Notes: generated by a model from the letters alone, not told the origin. A stretch of 35,835 bases of DNA from Bacillota bacterium (GCA_021323605.1 JAJPKS010000192.1:1-35835); one strand, 5' to 3'. Positions 24,527-32,390 are shown, numbered from the stretch's first letter. Made by a program: numbers and translations.

Positions 24527-25810
24527 GTGGGCATGACCATGTCGGAGAAGATCCTGGCCCGGGCCAGCGGGCGGGAGCGGGTCCGGCCCGGCGACCTGGT
24601 CCTGGCCAAGATCGACTTCGCGATGGGACACGACCTGACCATCCCTCCCGCGGGCCGCATCATGCGGGAGGAGATGGGTGCGGACAGGGTCTGGGACCCG
24701 GAGCGGGTGGCGGTGGTCCAGGACCACTTCCAGCCCGCCAAGGACGCGGCCAGCGCCGCCCTGGGCCGACTGACCCGGGAGTTCGCGCGGGAGATGGGCG
24801 TGAGCTGGTACTTCGAGGTCGGCCAGGGGGGCATCTGCCACACCGTGCTCCCCGAGCGCGGTCTGGTGCTGCCCGGCGAGCTGGTGGTGGGGGCGGATTC
24901 GCACTCCTGCACCTACGGCGCGCTCAACTGCTTCGCCACCGGCATCGGGTCGACCGACCTGGCCTGCGTCCTGGCCCTGGGGGAGCTGTGGTTCCGGGTG
25001 CCCGAGTCCTTGAAGCTGGTCTACCACCACCGACTCGGCCCCTGGGTGGAGGCCAAGGATCTGATCCTGCACGTGATCGGTCTCCTCGGCGTCGACGGCG
25101 CCCGCTACCGGGCCATGGAGCACACCGGCGAGGCCCTGGGCTGGATCGACATGGAGGGACGGCTGACGATGACCAACATGGCCATCGAGGCCGGCGCCAA
25201 GAACGCCATCATGGCCTGCGACGAGGTCACGGAGGCGTACCTGCGGGGCCGCGCCCGGCGGCCGTACACGCCGGTGAGGTCGGACCCGGACGCCGGCTAC
25301 GAGCGCGTGATCGAGGTCGACGCCGAGCGGGTCCCGATCACGCTGGCCAGGCCGATGTCCCCCGCGGACACGGCGCCCATCGACGCCGTCGCCGGCACCA
25401 GACTGGACCAGGTCTTCATCGGCTCGTGCACCAACTCCCGGATCGGCGACCTGCGCCGGGCGGCACGGGTCCTGGAGGGGCGCCGGGTGGCCCCCTGGGT
25501 GCGGCTGATCGTCACCCCTTCCTCCCACGAGGTGGCGCTCCAGGCCGAGCGAGAGGGCCTCATCCGGGTCTTCCTGGAGGCCGGCGCGGCCTGGACCACC
25601 GCCACCTGTGGGGCCTGTCTGGGCGGCCACCAGGGGGTGCTGGGAGAGGGCGAGGTCTGCCTGTCGACCACCAACCGCAATTTCCCCGGCCGCATGGGCG
25701 ACCCCGGGGCGCTGGTCTACCTGGCCAGTCCGGTGGTGGCGGCGGCGAGCGCGGTGGCGGGCGAGATCGTGCACCCGGCCGAGGTGGTCGGGGAGCCGGT
25801 GAGCGCATGA
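24527..25810 (+). CDS. leuC: Isopropylmalate/homoaconitate isomerase large subunit (LeuC-like)
   Basis: 427 residues. The [4Fe-4S] cluster ligands are Cys301 in GSCTNSR and Cys361/Cys364 in TCGACLGGHQG. GADSHSCTYGALNCFATGIG is the aconitase-fold segment before them. At this length it is the archaeal/short LeuC-HacA type that works with a separate small subunit. Start GTG 24527 gives MGMTMSEKILARASG, the usual beginning of this subfamily, and lies 8 nt after a perfect GGAGGAGG. The upstream in-frame GTGs at 24518 and 24521 overlap or crowd that site. The stop overlaps the small-subunit start as ATGA. Confidence 0.9.
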   Translation: MGMTMSEKILARASGRERVRPGDLVLAKIDFAMGHDLTIPPAGRIMREEMGADRVWDPERVAVVQDHFQPAKDAASAALGRLTREFAREMGVSWYFEVGQGGICHTVLPERGLVLPGELVVGADSHSCTYGALNCFATGIGSTDLACVLALGELWFRVPESLKLVYHHRLGPWVEAKDLILHVIGLLGVDGARYRAMEHTGEALGWIDMEGRLTMTNMAIEAGAKNAIMACDEVTEAYLRGRARRPYTPVRSDPDAGYERVIEVDAERVPITLARPMSPADTAPIDAVAGTRLDQVFIGSCTNSRIGDLRRAARVLEGRRVAPWVRLIVTPSSHEVALQAEREGLIRVFLEAGAAWTTATCGACLGGHQGVLGEGEVCLSTTNRNFPGRMGDPGALVYLASPVVAAASAVAGEIVHPAEVVGEPVSA

Positions 25811-26355
25811 ACGCCACCGGCCCCGGCTCGATCCGCCTGCGGGGCCGGGCCTGGCGGTTCGGCGACGACGTCGACACCGACCAGATCATCCCCGCCCGGT
25901 ACGCCATCTATTCGCTCGACGAGCGACGGCTGGGGGAGCACGCCATGGAGGGGGTGCCGGGGGTGGGTCCGGGATGGGCGCAGCGTGTCCGTCCGGGCGA
26001 CGTGATCGTGGCCGGGTCCAACTTCGGCTGCGGCTCCTCCCGGGAGATCGCCCCTATCGCCATCCGCGGGGCGGGCATCGCCTGCGTGGTGGCCGCCTCC
26101 TTCGCCCGGATCTTCTTCCGCAACGCCATCAACCTCGGCTACCCGATCGTCCAGTCGCCGGCCGCGGCGGCCGCGGTCGAGGAGGGGGACGAGGTCGAGG
26201 TGGACCTGGAGGCCGGGGTGGTTCGCGACCTCACCACGGGCCGGGAGCATCCGGCCGAGCCCTTCCCGCCCTTCATGACCGAGCTCATGCGGACGGGGGG
26301 CCTGGTGCCATGGGTACGGCGACGGCTGGAGGAGAGGCGTCAGGGGGTGGGATAG
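25807..26355 (+). CDS. leuD: Isopropylmalate/homoaconitate isomerase small subunit (LeuD-like)
   Basis: 182 residues. The swivelling small subunit starts with DDVDTDQIIPARY and contains GSNFGCGSSREIAPIAIRGAG and FARIFFRNAINLGYP. The substrate loop after IIPARY reads Y32-A-I-Y35. In characterised archaeal enzymes an Arg in this loop reads a carboxylate in homoaconitases, while hydrophobic residues occur in isopropylmalate isomerases, so a hydrophobic side chain on the substrate is favoured here (inference). ATG overlaps the large-subunit stop, which keeps subunit ratio coupled. Confidence 0.9.
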   Translation: MNATGPGSIRLRGRAWRFGDDVDTDQIIPARYAIYSLDERRLGEHAMEGVPGVGPGWAQRVRPGDVIVAGSNFGCGSSREIAPIAIRGAGIACVVAASFARIFFRNAINLGYPIVQSPAAAAAVEEGDEVEVDLEAGVVRDLTTGREHPAEPFPPFMTELMRTGGLVPWVRRRLEERRQGVG

Positions 26356-26375
26356 CGAATCGCGAGGAGGGTGCC

Positions 26376-27794
26376 ATGAACGGGGTGGAAACGACCGGCC
26401 GGGACCCCACCCGGGGCCCGGTGGAGCTGCGGGAGCCGCTGGATGAGCTGGCCAGGCCCCCCTGGCGTTTCGAGCACGACCTTCGCTTCCCTCCCCCGGA
26501 GCGTATCCGCATCTACGACGACACGCTCCGCGACGGAGAGCAGATGCCGGGGGTCGCCATCTCCCCCCGGGACAAGTACGAGCTGGCCCGGGCCCTCTCC
26601 GAGATCGGCGTCCACATCATGGACGTGGGCTTCCCGGCCGTCTCCGAGAGCGAGCGGGAGACCCTGCGCCTCATCCTCGAGGGCCGGCGGCGGGGCGAGA
26701 TCCGGCCGGACGTGGAGCTGATCTGCATGATGCGCTGCGCCCCCGCCGACATCGAGGCCACGCTGCGCGTGCTGGACCGGCTCGGTCATCCCCGCGACGC
26801 GGTCGGCTATTTCATCTTCACCTCCGCCTCCGACCTCCACCTGAAGTACAAGCTGGGCCGGACGCTGCTGGCCCGCGAGGGCCGCTCGCCGGAGGAGTGG
26901 CTCGACCTCTCCCTCTCCTTCTACCGGGAGGCCAACCTGCGCATGCTCTGCGAGGCCATCCGCTACGCCCGGGCCGAGGGTGCGGAGCTGATCGAGTTCG
27001 GGGGCGAGGACGGCTCCCGGGCCGACCCGGAGTACGTCGGCCGCCTCCACCGGGAGGGGATCGCCGCCGGCGGGACCCGGCCCTCGACCCCGGACACGGT
27101 GGGCTGCTACTCCCCCTACGCCGTGCGCGACTACGTGCGTCGGATCAAGGCGGCGACCCCGGACGTGCCCCTGGTGGTCCACTTCCACAACGACCTCGGC
27201 CTGGGGGCGTGGAACTCGGTGGTGGCGCTCGGCTCCGGCGCCGACATCGTCACCACCAGCGTCAACGGCATCGGCGAACGGGCCGGCAACGCGCCCCTCC
27301 ATCAGGTGGTGCTCCAGCTGCGCTACCTCTTCGGGATCGAGATCCCCGGCTTCCGGTACGACCGACTGCGCGAGCTGGCCCGCTGCCTGGAGCGGATCAG
27401 CGGCATCCCCGTGGCTCCCACCGAGCCCGGCATCGGGCTCAACGTCTTCAGCCACGAGTCGGGCATCCACACCGCCGCCATGCTCATCCATCCCGCGCTC
27501 TACCAGTTCATCCCTCCCGAGGAGCTGGGGACCCGAACGCGGTACGTGTACGGCAAGCATTCAGGGACGGCGGTGATCGAGCACGCCCTGCGCGAGGGAG
27601 GTGTCCCGCCCGAACCGGAGCTGGTGGCGCGGGTGACCGAGGAGGTCAAGCGGGTGCGCGAGGAGCGGGCCGCGGGCGCCGACTTCGGCCAGTTCCAGCG
27701 CGCCCACCACGCCCACTTAGAGGGCCTGGGGCTGTCGGCGGCCGAGGTGGTTGAGATCGCCCGGGCGCTGGTCGAGGATGGTGCCCGCCGCTGA
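26376..27794 (+). CDS. 2-Isopropylmalate/homocitrate synthase family protein (short, no regulatory domain)
   Basis: 472 residues. DRE-TIM metallolyase that condenses acetyl-CoA with a 2-oxo acid. An N-terminal extension of about 42 residues precedes the barrel. IYDDTLRDGEQMPG (Arg52, Asp53, Glu55) is the catalytic start; VHFHNDLG supplies metal-binding His269 and His271; NGIGERAGNAPL follows. The next helical subdomain has HESGIHTAAMLIHPALY and YVYGKHSG. After that only about 75 helical residues remain, so the C-terminal allosteric LeuA dimer domain that senses leucine is missing, as in homocitrate synthases. Substrate class is therefore open. AGGAGGG lies 4 nt before ATG 26376. Confidence 0.85.
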   Translation: MNGVETTGRDPTRGPVELREPLDELARPPWRFEHDLRFPPPERIRIYDDTLRDGEQMPGVAISPRDKYELARALSEIGVHIMDVGFPAVSESERETLRLILEGRRRGEIRPDVELICMMRCAPADIEATLRVLDRLGHPRDAVGYFIFTSASDLHLKYKLGRTLLAREGRSPEEWLDLSLSFYREANLRMLCEAIRYARAEGAELIEFGGEDGSRADPEYVGRLHREGIAAGGTRPSTPDTVGCYSPYAVRDYVRRIKAATPDVPLVVHFHNDLGLGAWNSVVALGSGADIVTTSVNGIGERAGNAPLHQVVLQLRYLFGIEIPGFRYDRLRELARCLERISGIPVAPTEPGIGLNVFSHESGIHTAAMLIHPALYQFIPPEELGTRTRYVYGKHSGTAVIEHALREGGVPPEPELVARVTEEVKRVREERAAGADFGQFQRAHHAHLEGLGLSAAEVVEIARALVEDGARR

Positions 27795-28764
27795 GACCGC
27801 GGCCCACCGGGGCCGACACGTCCAGATGTACCGGTGGATGTGCGTGGCGAGAGCGCTCGACGAGCGCACCCACCTCCTGGTCCGGCAGGGTCGGGTGCCG
27901 TTCGCGGGTCCCATCCGGGGGCACGAGGGCATCCAGGTGGCGACGGCGGCGACGCTGGCCCCGGACGACTGGCTGGTCCTTCACTACCGGGGGCTGGCCA
28001 GCGCCGTGGCCCGCGGCCTCACCCCCCGTGAGTGGATGCTGGCGGTGTTCGCCAAGGCGGCCGACCCGCTCTCGGGAGGTCGCAACCTGCCCGGGGGATG
28101 CTTCTCCCACCGAGGGCTTCGGATCGCCCCGGTGTCCCAGGTGGTGGCGACCTGGATCCCGAAGGCGGTGGGCATCGCCTACGCGGCCCGGCTCCGGGGC
28201 GAGGCCACGGTGGTGCTGTGCACGTTCGGCGACGGCGCCACCTCCAAGGGCGACTTCCACGAGGGCCTGAACTTCGCCGCCGTGCATCGCCTGCCCGTCG
28301 TCTTCGTGTGCGAGAACAACGGCTACGCCATCTCGGTGCCGCTCTCGGCCCAGGCCGCCAACCCGGTGCTGGCCGAGCGAGCGGCGGGATACGGCATGCC
28401 CGGGGTGAGCGTGGACGGCACCGACGTGCCCGCCTGCCACGCGGTGGCGGTGGAGGCGGTGGCCCGGGCCCGGGCCGGGGAAGGGCCGACCCTGATCGAG
28501 GCCCGCGTCTGGCGCATCGACGCCCATACCTCGGAGGACGATCAGAGGCGCTACCGGTCCCCTGAGGAGCTGGAGGAGGCGGGCCGACACGATCCCCTGG
28601 TGACCTACGAACGCTGGCTGGAGGAACGGGGCTGGCTCGGGCGCGAGGAGGCCCGGGGCATTCGCGAGCAGGCCGCCCGAGAGGCGGCCGCGGCGGCGGC
28701 GTGGGCCGAGCGCCAGCCCGAGCCCCGGGCCGAGGACCTGGAGGCCCACGTCCTGGCCGGATGA
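27778..28764 (+). CDS. TPP-dependent dehydrogenase E1 component, alpha subunit
   Basis: 328 residues. Pyruvate/branched-chain 2-oxoacid dehydrogenase E1 alpha type. The thiamine-diphosphate motif is complete: GDG (151-153), 26 residues, then NN (180-181), within FGDGATSKGDFHEGLNFAAV and VCENNGYAIS. The N-terminal MYRWMCVARALDERTHLLVR and GHEGIQVATAATL are typical. RIDAHTSEDDQRRYRSPEE is the phosphorylation-loop region of the family. No beta subunit, E2 or E3 is encoded nearby. The ATG overlaps the synthase end by 17 nt, so it belongs to the same transcript. GTG 27781 and ATG 27826 are alternative starts. Confidence 0.87.
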   Translation: MVPAAETAAHRGRHVQMYRWMCVARALDERTHLLVRQGRVPFAGPIRGHEGIQVATAATLAPDDWLVLHYRGLASAVARGLTPREWMLAVFAKAADPLSGGRNLPGGCFSHRGLRIAPVSQVVATWIPKAVGIAYAARLRGEATVVLCTFGDGATSKGDFHEGLNFAAVHRLPVVFVCENNGYAISVPLSAQAANPVLAERAAGYGMPGVSVDGTDVPACHAVAVEAVARARAGEGPTLIEARVWRIDAHTSEDDQRRYRSPEELEEAGRHDPLVTYERWLEERGWLGREEARGIREQAAREAAAAAAWAERQPEPRAEDLEAHVLAG

Positions 28765-28777
28765 GGGAACCGGAGGG

Positions 28778-28803
28778 AGCCCCGGCGGCCCGCCGCCGGG
28801 GCT
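28778..28803. terminator. Strong bidirectional terminator hairpin
   Basis: AGCCCCGGCGG (28778-28788) and CCGCCGGGGCT (28793-28803) pair perfectly over 11 bp with a 4-nt loop, extendable by two more pairs. It lies between the convergent E1 alpha and transporter stops. Confidence 0.7.
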
Positions 28804-28828
28804 TCCCGAGTCCGTCGGCCTGGCGCCC

Positions 28829-30199
28829 TCAGCCCCCGGAGGCGGCGCCGACCGGCTGGACCCCGGCCTGGCGGACGTCGTCGTACTCGACCGACAGGTC
28901 CTGGCCGCGCCGGTCGCGCATCAGCGAGATGGCGATGATCCCGATCACGGCGCAGGCCATCATGTAGATGGCGATCGGGGTGGAGCTGTGGTACCGCTGG
29001 AACAGGCTGGTGGCGATGATCGGGCCGAGACCGCCGACGAGCCCGGCCGAGAGCTGGTAGCCGAGCGAGGCCCCGCTGTAGCGCAGCCGGCCGGTGAAGG
29101 TCTCGGGGATGAAGGCCGCCTGCGGCCCGTACTGGACGTCCTGCAGGGGCAGCGAGATCAGGATCGCCGCCGCCACCAGGATGGGCATGCGGGTGTTCAG
29201 CATCGCCCAGTAGGGGTAGGCGAAGGCCCCCATCAGGACGGCCCCGGTCAGGATCAGCTTCTTGCGGCCGACGCGGTCGCCGAGGTACCCGAAGAGGGGG
29301 CCGGTGACGATCTCCAGCATCCCGGCGATGACCGACCACATGATGATCTGGCCCTGGGGCAGGTGCAGGACCAGCACGCCGTAGGTGAGGACGAAGGTGG
29401 TGATGATGAAGGTCACGCCCTGCTGGCCGGTCCGCATCAGGGCCACCAGCACCACGTCGCCCCAGTTGCGCCGTAGCACCTGGATGGCCGGGAGCCGCTC
29501 GGTGCGGCGCTCCTCCAGGAGCTTGGAGAAGGCCGGGGTCTCGAGGATCCCCAGCCGCACGTACAGACCGACCAGGACCAGGAACAGGCTGAGCAGGAAG
29601 GGGACGCGCCAACCCCAGTAGGAGGTGCGGCCCAGCAACCCCGTGGAAAGGCCGAAGGCGAGGGTGGCCAGGGCGGCGCCGACCGGGGCCCCGGCCTGGG
29701 GGAAGGCGGTGAGAAAGCCACGGCGTCGCGAGTAGTTCGCCCACTCGATCGTGAGCAGCACCGAGCCGCCCCACTCGCCGCCGACGGCCAGGCCCTGGAA
29801 CAGCCGCAAGAGGGTCAGGATCAGCCCTCCGGCGATGCCGATCTGGGCGTAGGTGGGCACCAGCCCCACCAGCACGGTCGCGGTGCCGCCGGTGAGCAGG
29901 GTGACGATGAGCGTGGCCCGGCGTCCGACCCGGTCACCGAAGTGACCGAAGATGAAGCCCCCGAGCGGCCTCACCAGGAAGCCCACCCAGAAGGTGGTGA
30001 ACGCCACCAGCGTGCTGGTCAGCGCGTCCTTGGTCGGGAAGAAGAGCGGACCCAGGTAGAGGCTGGCGGCGAGCCCGTAGAGCCCGAAGTCGTAGAACTC
30101 GATCGCGTTCCCGATCGTGGCCGAGACCATGGCCCGGACGAGCTGTTTGCGATGTAGCTCCTGGTCCACGGGGTCGACGCCGGGCGAGATGGATGCCAT
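28829..30199 (-). CDS. MFS transporter, metabolite:H+ symporter (MHS) family
   Basis: 456 residues with 12 hydrophobic helices. The family marker GNAIEFYDFGLYG opens helix 1, and the loop 2-3 motif GHFGDRVGRRATL is present, repeated in the second half as GYLGDRVGRKKLI. RLFQGLAVGGEWGGSVLL is the helix 4-5 signature of MHS symporters such as ShiA, KgtP and ProP, which import organic acids or osmolytes with protons. Start ATG 30199 is set by GGAGGGG 7 nt upstream. It is convergent with the elongation cluster, so co-function is suggested by proximity only. Upstream lies a region of inverted repeats. Confidence 0.88.
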   Translation of the reverse strand: MASISPGVDPVDQELHRKQLVRAMVSATIGNAIEFYDFGLYGLAASLYLGPLFFPTKDALTSTLVAFTTFWVGFLVRPLGGFIFGHFGDRVGRRATLIVTLLTGGTATVLVGLVPTYAQIGIAGGLILTLLRLFQGLAVGGEWGGSVLLTIEWANYSRRRGFLTAFPQAGAPVGAALATLAFGLSTGLLGRTSYWGWRVPFLLSLFLVLVGLYVRLGILETPAFSKLLEERRTERLPAIQVLRRNWGDVVLVALMRTGQQGVTFIITTFVLTYGVLVLHLPQGQIIMWSVIAGMLEIVTGPLFGYLGDRVGRKKLILTGAVLMGAFAYPYWAMLNTRMPILVAAAILISLPLQDVQYGPQAAFIPETFTGRLRYSGASLGYQLSAGLVGGLGPIIATSLFQRYHSSTPIAIYMMACAVIGIIAISLMRDRRGQDLSVEYDDVRQAGVQPVGAASGG

Positions 30200-30218
30200 C
30201 GAAACTCCCCTCCACATG

Positions 30219-30302
30219 TTTAGACTGGCGGACGACCGCCATCCGTGCTTGACGGGACAAGAGCCTCAGTAACATCGTCAACGGTCGTCTGTCGTCAAGC
30301 AC
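30219..30302 (-). promoter_or_regulatory. Promoter/operator region of the MHS transporter
   Basis: GTGCTTGACG (30245-30254) and CGTCAAGCAC (30293-30302) form a perfect 10-bp inverted repeat 38 nt apart, with a third half-site CGTCAACG at 30276-30283. A possible minus-strand -10 TCTAAA (30219-30224) would place one arm over its -35 region. TGGCGG (30226-30231) / CCGCCA (30236-30241) could form a hairpin near the start of the message. This looks like a binding region for a multimeric regulator. Confidence 0.45.
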
Positions 30303-30381
30303 TACCGCGGTGAGGAGGTCGTCGAGGGACGGCGAGATGGAGGGGGGCGCGCTTTCCCGCCGCGATCGGCCACGGCCGGGG

Positions 30382-30759
30382 TCAGCGCTGGTTCAGCCCG
30401 CGCAGGGCCTCCTCGACGTCGATCTCGCCCCGCGCCAGCCGTTCCAGGACCTCCATCCTGGCGCCGGCGGGGCCGCGGTCCGGTGCCAGGCCGAGCCGGG
30501 CCAGGAGCTGGTCGAACCGCGCCCGGGCGGTGGGGTAGCTGATGCCGAGGTGGCGCTCGAGCTCCTTCATGTTGCCGCGCGAGGCCAGGAACACGCGCAG
30601 CACCTCGCGCTCCTGGGGGCCGAGGGAGCAGAACTCGCACGCCTCGAAGACCCCCGAGAGCTCGGTGCCGCACGATCGGCAGGAGAGACGGGTGAGGGCC
30701 AGCGGCTCGCCGCAGACGGGGCAGTCGCGGGGGGCGGAGCGGGCGGTGCGTTCGTTCAT
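30382..30759 (-). CDS. DUF2089 family protein (zinc ribbon plus HTH-like)
   Basis: 125 residues. The N-terminal zinc ribbon has two CxxC knuckles, CPVCGEPL and CRSCGTEL, followed by CEFC. FLASRGNMKELERHLGISYPT is the helix-turn-helix-like DUF2089 signature. The tail GEIDVEEALRGLNQR resembles the SHOCT-like ends seen in the same family. DUF2089 proteins are thought to be DNA-binding regulators, without firm biochemical proof. Its ATG overlaps the stop of the upstream DUF4097-like gene as ATGA, so the two are one operon and it may regulate that operon. Confidence 0.85.
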   Translation of the reverse strand: MNERTARSAPRDCPVCGEPLALTRLSCRSCGTELSGVFEACEFCSLGPQEREVLRVFLASRGNMKELERHLGISYPTARARFDQLLARLGLAPDRGPAGARMEVLERLARGEIDVEEALRGLNQR

Positions 30760-31604
30760 GGAGCGGTCGTGACCCTCACCGAGCCCATCGTGTTGCGGAT
30801 CTCCAGGCTGCCCTCACCGGCGCCGACGGTCCAGGGCGGCGGGGAAGGGACGTCGTCGAGGCTGACCCGGCCCAGGGTCGAGGCCGCCGTCACCCGCACG
30901 CTGGAGCCATGCTCCAGGTGGACACGTACCGTCCCGGCCTCGCAGTGGATGCGAGAGGCGCCGCCGGCAAGGCGGCCGCGCAGGTTGACGATGCCCGCCT
31001 GCACGCTCACCTCGAGCGGCCCCGGGCATCCCTCGAGCGCCACCTGGCCGGCCTGGACCTCGATCCGGATCGGCGCCCGGACCTCCCGGACGCGAACGCT
31101 GCTCGCCTGTGCCTCGATCTCGAGCGGAAGATCGGGGTTGAGGCGCACGCGAAGCCAGGCCGCGGGCGGCCGCCAGGGCCACGACGCGACCATGCGCTGG
31201 GCCTGACGGAGCGACGCCCGGCCGGGCCAGGCCGGCCCCACGGGTGGCCATCCGGCGTGGCGATGCCCCCCCGGCCAGGAGGCGCTGAACCAGAAACCCG
31301 CGATCGTCTGCTCGTCGGGCTCGCCCTCGATGACCAGGACGTCGTCGATCCGCCGAGCCAGGTGCGGTCCCTCCGCGACCGCCTCCCGCACCGAGGCGTC
31401 GCCGGTGACCTCGACCGGCCAGAGGGTGCGCACGATCCGGACCCGGGCGATGCGGTTGGGCCCCGGCTCCGGCCGTCGGGCGGTGGCGGTGGCCTGCGTC
31501 CCCCCGGCCCCGGCCTCGAGCGCGTCGAGCAGGGCGGCGGCCTCGGCGGGGCTCAGCTCACCGCTGGCGACGCGCTCCAGGACGTGTCGCCGTTCGTCGT
31601 CCAT
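30756..31604 (-). CDS. DUF4097-like beta-helix protein with N-terminal SHOCT-like helix
   Basis: 282 residues. The first ~30 residues form a short helical unit (RRHVLERVASGELSPAEAAA, then LLDALEAG) like the SHOCT-type start of YvlB/LiaX proteins. Residues about 50-282 are repetitive beta strands with the DUF4097 pattern: LEIEAQASSVRVREV, IRIEVQAGQVALEG, LEVSVQAGIVNLRG, RIHCEAGTVRVHL. These adhesin-like folds occur in envelope-stress proteins. No transmembrane helix or signal peptide, so a cytoplasmic location is expected. A near-consensus promoter lies directly upstream and the start appears leaderless. Confidence 0.78.
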   Translation of the reverse strand: MDDERRHVLERVASGELSPAEAAALLDALEAGAGGTQATATARRPEPGPNRIARVRIVRTLWPVEVTGDASVREAVAEGPHLARRIDDVLVIEGEPDEQTIAGFWFSASWPGGHRHAGWPPVGPAWPGRASLRQAQRMVASWPWRPPAAWLRVRLNPDLPLEIEAQASSVRVREVRAPIRIEVQAGQVALEGCPGPLEVSVQAGIVNLRGRLAGGASRIHCEAGTVRVHLEHGSSVRVTAASTLGRVSLDDVPSPPPWTVGAGEGSLEIRNTMGSVRVTTAP

Positions 31605-31611
31605 GGCTCAA

Positions 31612-31641
31612 ATTAGAAACCAATCCTTTTCAGATTGTCAA
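31612..31641 (-). promoter_or_regulatory. Near-consensus leaderless promoter of the DUF4097-DUF2089 operon
   Basis: On the minus strand: perfect -35 TTGACA (31641-31636), 18-nt spacer, -10 TCTAAT (31617-31612), then 7 nt to ATG 31604. It is the strongest promoter in the window and sits in an AT-rich island. Confidence 0.7.
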
Positions 31642-31668
31642 TATCTGATGAAAGAATGCTCCAACCGT

Positions 31669-31674
31669 CACAAT
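31669..31674 (+). promoter_or_regulatory. Possible leaderless -10 CACAAT
   Basis: CACAAT, 6 nt, then GTG 31681. The match to TATAAT is moderate, but the spacing agrees with other genes here. Divergent from the promoter at 31612-31641. Confidence 0.35.
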
Positions 31675-31680
31675 GGAGTC

Positions 31681-32301
31681 GTGGTTCGCATCGGGGTCGT
31701 CGCCGACACCCACTGCCCGGAGTTCCTCGACGAGCTGCCGTCGCGGCTCCTCCAGCGGCTGCACGGTGTGGATCTGATCATCCACGCCGGTGACGTGGGC
31801 GGGGAGGCGACCCTGGCGCGCCTGCGGACCATCGCCCCGGTGGAGGCGGTTCGCGGCGATCACGACCGCCACCTGCCCCACCTCCCTCCGGGCCGTGAGC
31901 TGTCGGTGGAGGGGCGGACGATCGCCGTCGTCCACGGCAACCGGAGCCGGCTGATCGAGGAGCCGGTCACCCTGCTCGGGACCCTCAGCCTGGGTCGGGC
32001 GTGGCCGGACGCCGGCATCCAGGGCTGGCTGTGCCGGCGCTTCCCCGAGGCGGACGTGATCGTGTACGGCCACACCCATCGCGCCCGCGTCCAGGTGGTG
32101 GGGGGAAAGCTGCTCTTCAACCCGGGTGCGGTGTACATGGTCGACGGGGCGGAGGCGCGGCGCCGGCTGGATCGCGGCCCCAACTGGTTCGAGTGGTGCT
32201 GGCTCCAGGTCATCCGCCACCGGCGGGACCGGCCGGTGCCGTCGTTCGGCCTCCTGGAGATCGGGGACCGCGTTCGGGCCCGCGTGTATCCGCTGCGCTG
32301 A
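31681..32301 (+). CDS. YfcE/MJ0936-type metallophosphoesterase
   Basis: 206 residues. All metal-binding blocks of the small calcineurin-like phosphodiesterases are present: IGVVADTHC (Asp, His), [10 protein letters not shown] (Asp), EAVRGDHDR (in place of the usual GNCD), VVHGN (His) and [10 protein letters not shown] (His, His). KLLFNPGAV matches the usual LxNPGS end. These enzymes cleave phosphodiesters; the physiological substrate is unknown. The GNCD-to-GDHD change replaces the conserved Asn by Asp and may alter metal preference. GTG 31681 is preferred as the start because family members begin one or two residues before the first strand. Confidence 0.86.
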   Translation: MVRIGVVADTHCPEFLDELPSRLLQRLHGVDLIIHAGDVGGEATLARLRTIAPVEAVRGDHDRHLPHLPPGRELSVEGRTIAVVHGNRSRLIEEPVTLLGTLSLGRAWPDAGIQGWLCRRFPEADVIVYGHTHRARVQVVGGKLLFNPGAVYMVDGAEARRRLDRGPNWFEWCWLQVIRHRRDRPVPSFGLLEIGDRVRARVYPLR

Positions 32302-32390
32302 CCGGCTCCCCGTGGCCAGGGGGCCGGCCGGGGAGGTGGCGGAGTGGCCACCGGCGGTTCCCCGCGGGGCGAGCTGGTATGAAGATGGCG

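Noticed and set aside
23303-25774. 823-codon minus-strand frame opposite the LeuB/LeuC genes
   Set aside because: Shadow frame; the plus-strand genes have all catalytic motifs.
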